The notes: generated by a model not told the origin, from the letters alone. Positions 1 to 7,960 are shown, numbered from the stretch's first letter. The stretch: 35,353 nt of DNA from Alphaproteobacteria bacterium (GCA_016869175.1 VGEV01000021.1:1-35353); one strand, 5' to 3'. Translations and numbers: made by a program.

Positions 1-85
1 CCGCTCACTGCATCGACACGCCACCGCAGACCAAATAGACCCCGCCACAGCACCCAATCCGCAGGCTGGGCCGCAGGCCATGCCC

Positions 86-451
86 TCATCGGCGATGCTT
101 CGTCGTCAATGATGGGGTTCTTCGAGGCGTCCTGTCGCCCAGATAGGCCACGGTGCCGGCTTGGCCCGCGCTCAGCGCCGGCCCGCGCAGCCCTTCGGCA
201 TTGATGCTGTAGCGCACGTCGAAGTCATGGTTGAGATGGCTGCCGAGCCAGCCTGGGCTGAGCCGCCAGCCCAGCCCCTCGTCGTAACGGGTGAGGCCGG
301 GCTGCAATCGGTCGCTGCTTTCGATCTGCCGGCGCAGCGCGGCCAGACCGATTTCCAGCAAGGCGAAGCCCAGCGCAAGACCGAGGCCGACAGCGATGGC
401 GGCGAACAGGCGCTGGCGGCCGCGCGTGGCGGCAGGGGCGGGCGGGCTCAC
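86..451 (-). pseudogene. Truncated SGNH/GDSL-hydrolase-like membrane-anchored protein
   Basis: The frame opens with a GTG that overlaps the TGA of the upstream permease gene (GTGA), so the two look translationally coupled. It encodes a short basic N-terminus, one hydrophobic segment (about residues 14-34) and an extracytoplasmic stretch ending in YSINAEGLRG and VAYLGD. In membrane-anchored SGNH hydrolases this is the approach to block I, which should continue GDS with the nucleophile Ser. Here the text changes directly after GD to an unrelated Arg/Thr-rich tail and stops about 16 codons later. The nucleophile and the whole catalytic domain are missing. The break near position 134 could be a mobile-element junction, a deletion or an assembly edge. 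Family assignment rests on a short N-terminal match and is moderate. Confidence 0.55.
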
Positions 452-1662
452 GTCCGCGCCAGAACGGCCGCGACATCCAGCCGGTAGGCGCGCCACGCGG
501 CCGGCAGCGCGGCCAGGACGGCCAGCAACATCGCGCCGCCAGCCGGCAGCAATTCCTGCCATTGCCAGCCCAGGCCGCTCAGCGGCACCTGCTGGCTGGC
601 GGCGAGCCAGGTCGCCAAGCCCCACGCGGCCAGATGGCCCACTAGCAGTCCCAGGCCGGCTCCCGCCAGGCCGATCAAGCCGCCCTCCAGCAGCAATTGC
701 CCGAACAGCCGCCAGCGGCTGGCGCCGACCGCGCGCATGATGGCCAGGTCATATTGCCGCTGACGCAGCGCGCCATAGAGCGCCGCGAACAGGCCGAGGG
801 CCGACGTCGTGAACAGCAGGTAGGCAAAGCCGCGGAAGGCGTCCAGGGCAAAGCCGACCAGGGCGAAGAGCCGCGCCGCCTCGGTCGCCGGAGAGGCGGC
901 TTGCATGGATGTCTCGGAGTTGATCCAACGCGGCAGCACGGCGGCGGCCATGGGCGAACGATAGACCACCAGCAGGGCAGTGAGCTCGTCGCGGGCCTCG
1001 GCCGGCTGGATGCCGCCGATACCGGTGCGCGCAGGCCCGGGCTTGCGTTCGTGTACCCGCCACACGCTTTCGACCGCGGTCAGGATGACGCGGTCCAGGC
1101 TGCCGCCCGTCGCTGCCAACACGCCCACTACTTCAAAGGGATGCTCGTCATGGCCGTGGCCGCCGCCGGCGCCAAGTCCGTGCGAGCCGACGAACCGGTC
1201 GCCCAGTCCCAGGCCCAGACGCCGGGCAACGCTTGCGCCCAGCACGGCCTGCAACTCGTCCTGCCACAACCGCCCAGCCGCCAGACGGCCGCCCTGCAAG
1301 GCGACATAGTCGGCGGTGGTGCCGACGATGCGAAAACCGGCCAGGCTGTCGCCCAGCGCCAGCGGCACCGCGCGCGCCACCAGCCGATGGTTGGCCACGG
1401 CCTCGGCCTGGGCGCGGTCGATGTTGCCGGTTGGGACATCCAGGTGGAACACCGCCGACAAGATGAGTTGCAACGGGCTGCCCTTGGCGCCAACGACCAG
1501 GTCGATGCCTTTCAGGTCGCGTGTCAGGCGACCCTTCAGCTCGGCATCCAGCAGCAGCAACACGACCATGGTGCCGACCGCCAATGCCGCCAGGCAGAGG
1601 GTGACCAGGGCCTCGATCGGCCGATGCCTGAGAAACGCCCAGGCCAGCGCCAGCGCGCTCAT
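448..1662 (-). CDS. FtsX/MacB-type ABC transporter permease, zinc-regulon type
   Basis: This 404-residue inner-membrane permease has an N-terminal transmembrane helix (about 18-40), a large periplasmic domain with the motif DLVVGAKGSPLQLILSAVFH, and three C-terminal helices in the FtsX domain (from about residue 265). Such permeases pair with LolD-like ATPases and usually drive mechanotransmission or export of lipids or peptides rather than solute uptake. The periplasmic domain holds a His-rich loop, GHGHDEHPF, that could bind metal. The start overlaps the ATPase gene by 4 nt (ATGA). With zur divergent next door, the set resembles Zur-linked LolD/FtsX-like cassettes known in other proteobacteria (such as the P. 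aeruginosa PA4064-PA4065 pair). The zinc role is inferred from context. Confidence 0.85.
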   Translation of the reverse strand: MSALALAWAFLRHRPIEALVTLCLAALAVGTMVVLLLLDAELKGRLTRDLKGIDLVVGAKGSPLQLILSAVFHLDVPTGNIDRAQAEAVANHRLVARAVPLALGDSLAGFRIVGTTADYVALQGGRLAAGRLWQDELQAVLGASVARRLGLGLGDRFVGSHGLGAGGGHGHDEHPFEVVGVLAATGGSLDRVILTAVESVWRVHERKPGPARTGIGGIQPAEARDELTALLVVYRSPMAAAVLPRWINSETSMQAASPATEAARLFALVGFALDAFRGFAYLLFTTSALGLFAALYGALRQRQYDLAIMRAVGASRWRLFGQLLLEGGLIGLAGAGLGLLVGHLAAWGLATWLAASQQVPLSGLGWQWQELLPAGGAMLLAVLAALPAAWRAYRLDVAAVLART

Positions 1663-2297
1663 GTCGCTTTCGGCAGCGTCAAGTGCCGCACGAAACGGGC
1701 CGCGGCGCGGGCATCGTGCGTGGCGACGATGAGGGCGGCACCCACCGCCTTGGCTTCGCCCGTCAGCAGGTCGAGCGCACGGTCGGCATTGTCGTCGTCC
1801 AGACTGGAGGTGGGCTCGTCGGCCAGCAGCAATTGCGGCCGGTTGACCAGCGCGCGCGCCAAGGCGACGCGTTGCGCTTCGCCGCGGCTCAGTGCGGCCG
1901 GCTTGGCGGCGGCCCGCTCGGACAGCCCCAGTCGGGACAGCAAGTCGGCCAGATGGCGCCGGTCGACCGGTTGCCCAGCCAGGCTCTGTGCCAGCGCCAG
2001 GTTTTGCAGCACGCTCAACGCCTCAAGCAGATGCAGGCGCTGGAAGACGATGCCGACACTGCGTCCGCGCCGCCGGTCGCGTTCGCCCGCCGGCAGTGCA
2101 TAAAGGTCGGTGCCGGCCAAGCGCACGCTGCCGCCGCTGGGGCGCAACAGGCCGGCGACGATGTGCAGCAATGTGCTCTTGCCCGAGCCCGAGGGACCGA
2201 GCAGCAGCCAATGCTCGCCGGCCGCCACCTGCCACGCGTCGAGCGCCAGCACGGTCCGTCCGGCATAGGCATGGGTCAGCGTCGTTATTTCCAGCAT
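1659..2297 (-). CDS. ABC transporter ATP-binding protein, LolD/MacB-like, partner of the FtsX permease
   Basis: This 212-residue nucleotide-binding subunit shows Walker A GPSGSGKST (about residues 34-42), a Q-loop in IVFQRLHLL, a slightly degenerate signature LSRGEAQR in place of LSGGQ, Walker B LLLADEPTS and the switch His in VATHD. Length and motifs match the LolD/MacB ATPase class that works with FtsX-fold permeases. It is the first gene of the leftward operon and overlaps the permease gene by 4 nt. Only 50 nt separate its start from the divergent zur-type gene, so the promoters share that interval. I could not see a convincing Zur box there. Confidence 0.9.
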   Translation of the reverse strand: MLEITTLTHAYAGRTVLALDAWQVAAGEHWLLLGPSGSGKSTLLHIVAGLLRPSGGSVRLAGTDLYALPAGERDRRRGRSVGIVFQRLHLLEALSVLQNLALAQSLAGQPVDRRHLADLLSRLGLSERAAAKPAALSRGEAQRVALARALVNRPQLLLADEPTSSLDDDNADRALDLLTGEAKAVGAALIVATHDARAAARFVRHLTLPKAT

Positions 2298-2347
2298 CGA
2301 TGGGCCGACGCTACCGTGCCGGCCGCGGCTTCGCTATAGTGCCGGCG

Positions 2348-2854
2348 ATGCGACAGCGGGCCAGGGACGGCGGCGCGGCGGGGCGGACCGGGCCGGGACA
2401 CGATCACGATCTCTGCATCGCCGATGCGCTTGAGGCCGCGGCGCGGGTCTGTGCCGCGCGCGGCCAGCGGCTGACGCCCATTCGGCGGCGCGTACTGGAG
2501 CTGGTCTGGCAGAGCCACAGCCCGATCGGCGCCTACGAGATCATGCGCCGGCTGGGCCAGGGCCGCCCGGCGGCACCGCCCACGGTCTACCGCGCGCTGG
2601 ACTTCCTGGTGGCGCAGCATCTCGTGCACCGCATCAATTCCCGCAACGCCTTCATCGGCTGCGCCTATCCGGAACGGCAGCACGATGCCTGCTTCCTGCT
2701 GTGCGAGAATTGCGGCAGCGCCGACGAACTGAGCGATGCGGCGCTGTTGCGGGCTTTGGCGGAGGTAGCCGACAGCCACGGCTTCGCGGTGACGCAGCAG
2801 ACCGTCGAGTTGCGCGGCCGGTGCCGGCAATGCCGTGACGGCAGCCGTGCTTGA
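2348..2854 (+). CDS. zur: Fur-family zinc uptake regulator (Zur)
   Basis: A 168-residue winged-helix metalloregulator. The N-terminus is short and His-rich (GHDHDLC), followed by the helix-turn-helix with AARGQRLTPIRRRVLEL and PPTVYRALDFL, then the dimerisation domain. The structural zinc site is formed by CENC, in HDACFLLCENCG, and a C-terminal CRQC. The CxxC...CxxC pattern and the HDACFLLC block are typical of Zur rather than Fur or Mur. The ATG at 2348 gives the usual length; the longer ORF in the track is only upstream read-through. With zinc bound, Zur dimers repress zinc acquisition genes. The neighbouring divergent ABC operon is the likely local target, though no operator was recognised. 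Confidence 0.9.
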   Translation: MRQRARDGGAAGRTGPGHDHDLCIADALEAAARVCAARGQRLTPIRRRVLELVWQSHSPIGAYEIMRRLGQGRPAAPPTVYRALDFLVAQHLVHRINSRNAFIGCAYPERQHDACFLLCENCGSADELSDAALLRALAEVADSHGFAVTQQTVELRGRCRQCRDGSRA

Positions 2855-3233
2855 GCTTAACCTGCCGGACGTGGTGGCGGAGGTGGAGGCGGCCTTTCGG
2901 CGCTACGAGGCGGCGTTGATGGCGAACGACGTGGCCCAGCTCAACGAACTGTTCTGGCGGAGCCCGTGCACCTTGCGCTTCGGCATTGCCGAGAACCTGT
3001 ACGGCCACGAGGCCATCGCCCGCTACCGGCGCGAGCGGGCGGCGACGGATATCGGCCGGCGTCTGGAAAACACCGCGATCACTACCTTCGGTCGCGAGCT
3101 TGCCGTGGCCAATACCGAGTTCCGCCGCAATGTCGGCGGCGCGCGCGGACGGCAAAGCCAGACCTGGCTGCGCACCGAGCAGGGCTGGCGCATCGTGGCG
3201 GCGCATGTCTCGCTGCTGCCGCCACAATCCTAG
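2835..3233 (+). CDS. HpxZ/AtzH-like DUF3225 protein (NTF2/SnoaL fold)
   Basis: A 132-residue protein that matches the DUF3225 family typified by HpxZ (oxalurate/purine catabolism) and AtzH (cyanuric acid catabolism). Characteristic stretches are NLPDVVAEVEAAFRRYE, FGIAENLYGHEAI, ITTFGRELAVANTEFRR and GRQSQTWLRTEQGWRIVAAHVS. The fold is NTF2/SnoaL-like; AtzH is reported to act on 1-carboxybiuret, while many relatives have no proven reaction. A GTG start at 2835 overlaps the end of zur by 20 nt; a second GTG at 2847 also overlaps the stop. No amidase, purine or biuret gene lies nearby, so its substrate is unclear, and cotranscription with zur is unexpected. Confidence 0.85.
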   Translation: MTAAVLELNLPDVVAEVEAAFRRYEAALMANDVAQLNELFWRSPCTLRFGIAENLYGHEAIARYRRERAATDIGRRLENTAITTFGRELAVANTEFRRNVGGARGRQSQTWLRTEQGWRIVAAHVSLLPPQS

Positions 3234-3245
3234 CGCAGGTGCTGC

Positions 3246-3968
3246 TCAGGTATTGAACACGATCTGCACGCGGTCGCCGGCGAAACGCGCGATGCCATAG
3301 TCGATCGGCTGGCCGGCGGTGTCGACATTGACGCTCTCGGTCACCAGGACCGGCCGATTGACCGGTTGGCGCAGCCGCTCGGCTTCGTCGGGTTCCGGCA
3401 GCCGGGCGGTGACGCGGGTGGTCTTGCGGGCGTAGTCGGCGACGCCGAATCGGCGTAGCGCGTTGCTGATCGAGCCGCTGGCGGCATAGGCGGCATCGAT
3501 GCCGCGAAACCGTTCCGCGGGGAAATTGTGGCTGGCCAGGCTGATCGGCCGACCATCGGCTTCGCCCAGTGTTTCCAGCACCACGACCGTGGCTTGCCGC
3601 TTCAGCGCCAGTGCCTTGGCGATGGCGGCGCTCGGCCGTTCCTCGCGCACCGCCAGCAGCCGCCCACTCGGCAGCCGCTGCTGCGCCTGCACGATCTCGG
3701 AAAAGCGCGTGCGACGGCCGATCACGTAGTCCAGCATGTCCTCGTTGACGAAGGTGCCGCGGCCCTGCTCGATGCGAATGAGGCCGCGTTCGTTCAACGC
3801 CGCCAGCGCCTGGCGCAACGTGTGGCGGTTGACCTCGAAACGCTTGGCGAGCTCGGCTTCGGTCGGCAGCCGCATGTCGCCCGGGTAGTCGCCGGCGCCG
3901 ATCTCCGCGGCCAGCGTCGTCTCGATCTGCCGCCACAAGGCGATGCCACCGCCCCGCCGCAAGGCCAT
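3246..3968 (-). CDS. phnF: GntR/HutC-family phosphonate operon repressor PhnF
   Basis: A 240-residue regulator with an N-terminal GntR winged helix-turn-helix (IALWRQIETTLAAEI, RLPTEAELAKRFEVNRHTLRQAL, GRGTFV) and a C-terminal UTRA ligand-binding domain of the HutC type. I chose the ATG at 3968 because a purine-rich Shine-Dalgarno (GGGAGAGAGGG) lies just upstream; the ORF track adds 24 residues before it that do not fit the family. It is divergent from phnG, with a palindromic candidate operator in between, as expected for local repression of the C-P lyase operon. The ligand is unknown. Its 3' end lies 12 nt from the end of the convergent DUF3225 gene. Confidence 0.9.
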   Translation of the reverse strand: MALRRGGGIALWRQIETTLAAEIGAGDYPGDMRLPTEAELAKRFEVNRHTLRQALAALNERGLIRIEQGRGTFVNEDMLDYVIGRRTRFSEIVQAQQRLPSGRLLAVREERPSAAIAKALALKRQATVVVLETLGEADGRPISLASHNFPAERFRGIDAAYAASGSISNALRRFGVADYARKTTRVTARLPEPDEAERLRQPVNRPVLVTESVNVDTAGQPIDYGIARFAGDRVQIVFNT

Positions 3969-4053
3969 CCCTCTCTCCCAGGGCCGATGCCATCGGTTGG
4001 TAACAGCCGCGCGCTTTACTCGCACGCGGGCTTGCGGCATAGTCCGCGAGATA

Positions 4054-4072
4054 GATCTAGATGTCTAGACCA
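4054..4072. promoter_or_regulatory. Candidate PhnF operator in the phnF-phnG divergent promoter region
   Basis: The sequence TCTAGATGTCTAGA lies 20-35 nt upstream of the phnG start, with two TCTAGA hexamers around a TG. The extended right half, GTCTAGACCA, resembles the TGG..AGACCA style of PhnF sites described in mycobacteria. It is one of the few AT-rich patches in the divergent interval. Its position would let PhnF block phnG transcription. Assignment by position and symmetry only. Confidence 0.55.
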
Positions 4073-4092
4073 ATAGCAAGGGGCGTGGCGGA

Positions 4093-4596
4093 ATGCCGAA
4101 CCGAAGCAAAGTGCCCACGCCGCCCGCCGCCGCGCCGGGGCCGGGGCGAGAGGCGGCCGGCGACGCGCGGCAGGAATGGCTTGGCGTACTGGCGCGGGCG
4201 CGCAACGCCGATCTGCAAATGCTCTGGCGCGATCTGCCGGACAAGCCAAGCTGGACGCGGCTGCGGGGACCCGAGAGTGGCCTGATCATGTTGCGCGGCC
4301 GGCTGGGCGGCGATGGGCGGCCGTTCAATCTGGGCGAGATGAGCGTGACGCGCTGCTCGGTAAGACTGGGCTGTGGCCGGGTAGGGCATGGCTATGTCGG
4401 GCGGCAGGACGCCTGGCAGGCGGAGGTCGCGGCGGTGCTCGACGGCTTGCTGCAGGAAGCGGCCAGTCACCAAGCGGCGGTTGCCGGCATCATCGGCCCC
4501 TTGCGGCGGATCGAGCAGGACCGGCGGGAGCGGGCGAGCCGGCAGGCCGCGGCGACCCGGGCCGAGTTCTTCACCGTGGCCCGCGGCGAGGCCTAG
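4093..4596 (+). CDS. phnG: C-P lyase core subunit PhnG
   Basis: A 167-residue PhnG. The conserved core begins with RQEWLGVLARA and includes ESGLIMLRGRLGGDGRPFNLGEMSVTRCSVRL, a GHGYVGRQ turn and the terminal FFTVARGEA, which aligns with the E. coli ending DFFTMVRG. PhnG joins PhnH, PhnI and PhnJ in the core complex. PhnI with PhnG, PhnH and PhnL attaches the phosphonate to ribose C1 of ATP, displacing adenine. The N-terminus is about 20 residues longer than in E. coli and Pro/Ala-rich. An AAGGGG sequence about 9 nt upstream supports the start. First gene of the rightward phn operon. Confidence 0.95.
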   Translation: MPNRSKVPTPPAAAPGPGREAAGDARQEWLGVLARARNADLQMLWRDLPDKPSWTRLRGPESGLIMLRGRLGGDGRPFNLGEMSVTRCSVRLGCGRVGHGYVGRQDAWQAEVAAVLDGLLQEAASHQAAVAGIIGPLRRIEQDRRERASRQAAATRAEFFTVARGEA

Positions 4597-4599
4597 GCG

Positions 4600-5196
4600 A
4601 TGGCCATGCCCGGCATCGCCGACGCGAAACTGGCGCCCGGCTTCGCCGACCCGGGGCGCGACAGCCAAAGGGTTTTCCGGGCGGCGCTCGCGGCCATGGC
4701 GGAGCCTGGGCGCATCGCGACGTTGGATTTGCGCCTGCAACCGACGCCACCCCTGGGCTTGGCGCAATCGGCGCTGGCGCTGACCTTGCTCGACTTCGAG
4801 GTCGCGCTATGGCTCGACGGGCCAGTCGCGCCGGCGGCCGACTATTTGCGGTTCCACACCGGCGTCCGTCTGGCCGCGCGGCCGGAGGACGCTGACTATT
4901 GCCTGATCGCCGGCCCGCTGCCGCCGCTGTCGAGCTTCAAGGCGGGCAGCGAGGAGGAGCCGGAGGCGGGGGCCACGCTGATCGTCGCCGTCGCGGGCTT
5001 GTTGGGCGATGGCCCCTGGCGGCTGAAGGGGCCGGGCTTGCCGCACGAAGGGCGCCTGGGGGTCGGCGGCTTGCCCGCCGACTTCGCCGCGCAGTGGGCG
5101 CAGAACCAACGCGCCTTCCCGCGGGGGATCGATCTCTTCCTCTGCGCCGGCAGCCGCCTGGTCGGCCTGCCGCGCACACTTACGATCGAGGGCTAG
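4600..5196 (+). CDS. phnH: C-P lyase core subunit PhnH
   Basis: A 198-residue PhnH that begins three nucleotides after the phnG stop. Diagnostic segments are KLAPGFADPGRDSQRVFRAAL, MAEPGRIATLDL, ALALTLLDFEVALWL and FHTGVRLAARPEDADY near the middle, and a C-terminal WAQNQRAFPRGIDLFLCAG. PhnH has a PLP-transferase-like fold without the cofactor and is a structural member of the PhnGHIJ complex. ATG codons at 4600 and 4606 are both possible starts. Length agrees with the E. coli protein (194 residues). Confidence 0.95.
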   Translation: MAMPGIADAKLAPGFADPGRDSQRVFRAALAAMAEPGRIATLDLRLQPTPPLGLAQSALALTLLDFEVALWLDGPVAPAADYLRFHTGVRLAARPEDADYCLIAGPLPPLSSFKAGSEEEPEAGATLIVAVAGLLGDGPWRLKGPGLPHEGRLGVGGLPADFAAQWAQNQRAFPRGIDLFLCAGSRLVGLPRTLTIEG

Positions 5197-5198
5197 GC

Positions 5199-6299
5199 AT
5201 GTATGTTCCGGTCAAGGGCGGCGAACAGGCGATCGACAACGCTGCCAGGCTGCTGGCCGAGAGCCGGCGGGGCGATCCGGCGGTTCCGGAACTGACGCTG
5301 GCGCAGATCGAGGGCCAACTCGCCCATGCCGTCGACCGGGTGATGGCGGAGGGTTCGCTTTATGACCGCAAGCTGGCGGCGCTCGCCATCAAGCAGGCGC
5401 GCGGCGACTTGGTGGAAGCGATCTTTCTGTTGCGCGCCTATCGGACCACTTTGCTGAGGTTTGGCGCGAGCGAGCCGCTGGACACCCGCCGCATGGCGAT
5501 CCGCCGGCGGATCTCCGCCACTTTCAAGGACCTGCCCGGAGGTCAGGTGCTGGGTGCCAGCTTCGACTACACCCATCGGCTGCTGGACTTCTCGTTGGCC
5601 GAGACCGGCGGTCCGTGCCCGGCAGCGGCCAAGGCAAGCCAGGCGCTGCCCTCCGACATGCCTTCCATCGCCGACATCCTTGAGCGGGAAGGCTTGATCG
5701 AGCGCGAGCCGGCCGAGAGCGGCGGCGCCGTGGCCGACCTGACGCGCGAGCCCCTGCGGTTTCCGGCCGCTCGGCCGGTGCGGTTGCAGGCGCTCGCCCG
5801 CGCCGACGAAGGGTTCCTGCTCGGGCTCGGCTATTCCACGCAGCGCGGCTACGGCAACAATCACCCGTTCGCCGGCGAAATCCGCCACGGCATGGTGACG
5901 GTCGAGTTCGTGCCCGAAGAACTGGGCTTTGCCGTCGCGCTCGGCGAAGTGGAGTTGACCGAATGCCAGATGGTCAACCAGTTCAAGGGCTCCGCCGCGC
6001 AGCCGCCGCACTTTACCCGCGGCTACGGGGTCGCATTCGGCCATGCCGAGCGCAAGGCGATGGCGATGGCGCTGGTCGATCGGTCCTTGCGCGCGGCCGA
6101 ACTGGGCGAGGAAGTGACGGCGCCGGCGCAAGACCCCGAATTCGTGCTCTACCACGGCGACAACGTCGAGGCCTCCGGCTTCGTGCAGCACCTGAAGCTG
6201 CCGCACTATGTCGACTTCCAGGCCGAATTGGTGACGGTCAGGGACTTGCGTCGGGAATTCAACGAACGCGCCGCCGGCCGGCGGGAGGCGGCAGAATGA
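5199..6299 (+). CDS. phnI: C-P lyase core subunit PhnI (nucleosidase)
   Basis: A 366-residue PhnI, close to the 354 of E. coli. It starts MYVPVKGGEQAIDNA at the ATG 2 nt after the phnH stop; the longer ORF in the track is phnH-overlapping read-through. Conserved runs include QAGDLVEAIFLLRAYRTT-like sequence, MAIRRRISATFKDLPGGQ, GLGYSTQRGYGNNHPFAGEIR and ECQMVNQF. PhnI is the nucleosidase component that, with PhnG, PhnH and PhnL, converts MgATP and alkylphosphonate to ribose-1-phosphonate-5-triphosphate. Its stop overlaps the phnJ start (ATGA). Confidence 0.95.
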   Translation: MYVPVKGGEQAIDNAARLLAESRRGDPAVPELTLAQIEGQLAHAVDRVMAEGSLYDRKLAALAIKQARGDLVEAIFLLRAYRTTLLRFGASEPLDTRRMAIRRRISATFKDLPGGQVLGASFDYTHRLLDFSLAETGGPCPAAAKASQALPSDMPSIADILEREGLIEREPAESGGAVADLTREPLRFPAARPVRLQALARADEGFLLGLGYSTQRGYGNNHPFAGEIRHGMVTVEFVPEELGFAVALGEVELTECQMVNQFKGSAAQPPHFTRGYGVAFGHAERKAMAMALVDRSLRAAELGEEVTAPAQDPEFVLYHGDNVEASGFVQHLKLPHYVDFQAELVTVRDLRREFNERAAGRREAAE

Positions 6300-7183
6300 A
6301 GCCGTCCAGCCCGGCCATGGCGGGCGAGCCGTCGGCCAACTACAACTTCGCCTTCCTCGACGAGCAGACCAAGCGGATGATCCGCCGGGGGCTGCTCAAG
6401 GCGGTCGCCATCCCGGGCCACCAGATCCCGTTCGGCAGCCGCGAGATGCCGCTGCCCTATGGCTGGGGCACCGGCGGCATCCAGATCACCGCCAGCATCG
6501 TCGGTCCTGACGACGTGCTGAAGGTGATCGATCAGGGGGCCGACGACACCACCAACGCCATCAACATCCGCCGTTTCTTCGCGCGCACGGCAGGGATCGC
6601 CACCACCGAGCGCACGGACCGGGCCAGCATCGTGCAAACCCGTCACCGGGTGCCCGAAAAGCCGTTGCGGGCGGGCCAAATCCTGGTGTTCCAGGTGCCG
6701 ACCCCCGAGCCGCTGCGCTGGCTGGAGCGGCGCGAGGCGGAGACGCGCAAGATGCATGCGCTGGCGGAATACGGCGCCATGCATGTCAACCTCTACGAGG
6801 ACATCGCCCGGTTCGGCCGCATCGCCAAGTCGTACGACTATCCGGTCCTGGTCAACGGCCGCTACATCATGAGCCCGAGCCCGATACCGAAATTCGACAA
6901 TCCGAAGCTGCACATGAGTCCGGCCTTGCAGCTCTACGGCGCCGGCCGCGAGAAGCGGCTCTACGCCGTGCCGCCCTACACGGAAGTCAAGAGCCTGGAC
7001 TTCGAGGACCATCCGTTCCGCATCGAACGCTGGACCGAGGCTTGTGCCCTGTGCGGCGCCGGCGACAGCTTCCTTGACGAGGTGGTGATGGACGATGCCG
7101 GGGGGCGGATGCTAGTCTGCTCGGACAGCGAGTATTGCGCCGAGCGGCGGGCGGCCGGCCATCGCGGCAAGGCGGCACCGTGA
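6296..7183 (+). CDS. phnJ: Radical-SAM C-P lyase PhnJ
   Basis: A 295-residue catalytic subunit that cleaves the carbon-phosphorus bond of ribose-1-phosphonate-5-phosphate, releasing the alkane and a 1,2-cyclic phosphate. The unusual radical-SAM cysteine motif is near the C-terminus: CALC, 21 residues, C, five residues, C, i.e. CX2CX21CX5C, exactly as in characterised PhnJ. Other markers are YNFAFLDEQTKRMIRRGLLKAVAIPGHQIPFGSREMPLPYGWGTGG-type sequence and MSPSPIPKFDNP. The ATG at 6296 overlaps the phnI TGA; the track ORF starting at 5963 is spurious upstream extension. It ends in a GTGA overlap with phnK. Confidence 0.97.
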   Translation: MKPSSPAMAGEPSANYNFAFLDEQTKRMIRRGLLKAVAIPGHQIPFGSREMPLPYGWGTGGIQITASIVGPDDVLKVIDQGADDTTNAINIRRFFARTAGIATTERTDRASIVQTRHRVPEKPLRAGQILVFQVPTPEPLRWLERREAETRKMHALAEYGAMHVNLYEDIARFGRIAKSYDYPVLVNGRYIMSPSPIPKFDNPKLHMSPALQLYGAGREKRLYAVPPYTEVKSLDFEDHPFRIERWTEACALCGAGDSFLDEVVMDDAGGRMLVCSDSEYCAERRAAGHRGKAAP

Positions 7184-7956
7184 GCCGGGTGCCGCTGCTC
7201 TGCGCGGAGGGCGTCGCCAAGTCGTTCGGTGCCCGGGTTGCCTGCCGCGATGTCGGCTTCGAACTGCATGCCGGCGAGATCCTGGGCGTGGTGGGCGAGT
7301 CAGGTTCGGGCAAGACCACGCTGCTGCGCTGCCTCGCCGGACAACTCACGCCCGATGCCGGTCGGGTCGCCTATGCCGACCGGTCCGGCGCGCTGCGGGA
7401 CGTGTTTGCCATGAGCGAAGCCGAACGGCGACGCCTGGCACGCACCGAATGGGGCTTTGTGCACCAGAATCCGCGCGACGGCCTGCGCATGGGCATCTCC
7501 GCCGGCGCCAATGTCGGCGAGCGGCTGATGGCGGTCGGCTGGCGCCATTACGGCGCCATCCGCGCCAGCGCGCTGGCCTGGCTCGCCAATGTCGAGATCG
7601 CCGCCGACCGGATCGACGACCTGCCGGCCGGATTCTCCGGCGGCATGCAGCAGCGCTTGCAGATTGCCCGCAACCTGGTGTCCGAACCGCGTCTCGTCTA
7701 CATGGACGAGCCGACCGGCGGCCTCGACGTCTCGGTGCAGGCGCGCCTCCTCGACCTGCTGCGCCGGTTGGTGCAGCGACTGCAGCTGGCTTCGGTCGTT
7801 GTCACCCACGACCTCGGTGTGGTGCGCATGCTCTGCGACCGCCTGATGGTGATGCAGGCGGGCGAAGTGGTCGAAGAAGGCCTGACCGACCAGGTGCTGG
7901 ACGACCCGCAGCACGCCTATACCCAGCTTCTCGTCTCCTCGATCCTGCCGGCCTAG
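7180..7956 (+). CDS. phnK: C-P lyase ABC-type ATPase PhnK
   Basis: A 258-residue ABC ATPase that binds the PhnGHIJ core over PhnJ and is needed for C-P cleavage in vivo; it is not a transporter subunit. Walker A is GESGSGKTT, the signature FSGGMQQR, Walker B LVYMDEPTGGLD, the switch region VVTHDLGVV. The C-terminus, with GLTDQVLDDPQHAYTQLLVSS, follows oligopeptide-type ATPases, as PhnK does. The GTG at 7180 overlapping the phnJ stop is the natural start; the track's ATG at 7135 lies inside phnJ. Confidence 0.95.
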   Translation: MSRVPLLCAEGVAKSFGARVACRDVGFELHAGEILGVVGESGSGKTTLLRCLAGQLTPDAGRVAYADRSGALRDVFAMSEAERRRLARTEWGFVHQNPRDGLRMGISAGANVGERLMAVGWRHYGAIRASALAWLANVEIAADRIDDLPAGFSGGMQQRLQIARNLVSEPRLVYMDEPTGGLDVSVQARLLDLLRRLVQRLQLASVVVTHDLGVVRMLCDRLMVMQAGEVVEEGLTDQVLDDPQHAYTQLLVSSILPA

Positions 7957-7960
7957 GACA

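Noticed and set aside
697-2103. 468-residue plus-strand ORF
   Set aside because: Antisense shadow of the FtsX permease and ATPase genes, both of which have clear motifs on the minus strand.
2298-2347. Possible Zur box between the ABC ATPase gene and zur
   Set aside because: No palindromic TGTTATA..TATAACA-like sequence was visible; only GCTATAGTGCC, which is too weak to call.
3969-4040. 24-residue N-terminal extension of PhnF in the ORF track
   Set aside because: No conservation with GntR proteins, and a good ribosome-binding site precedes the internal ATG at 3968.
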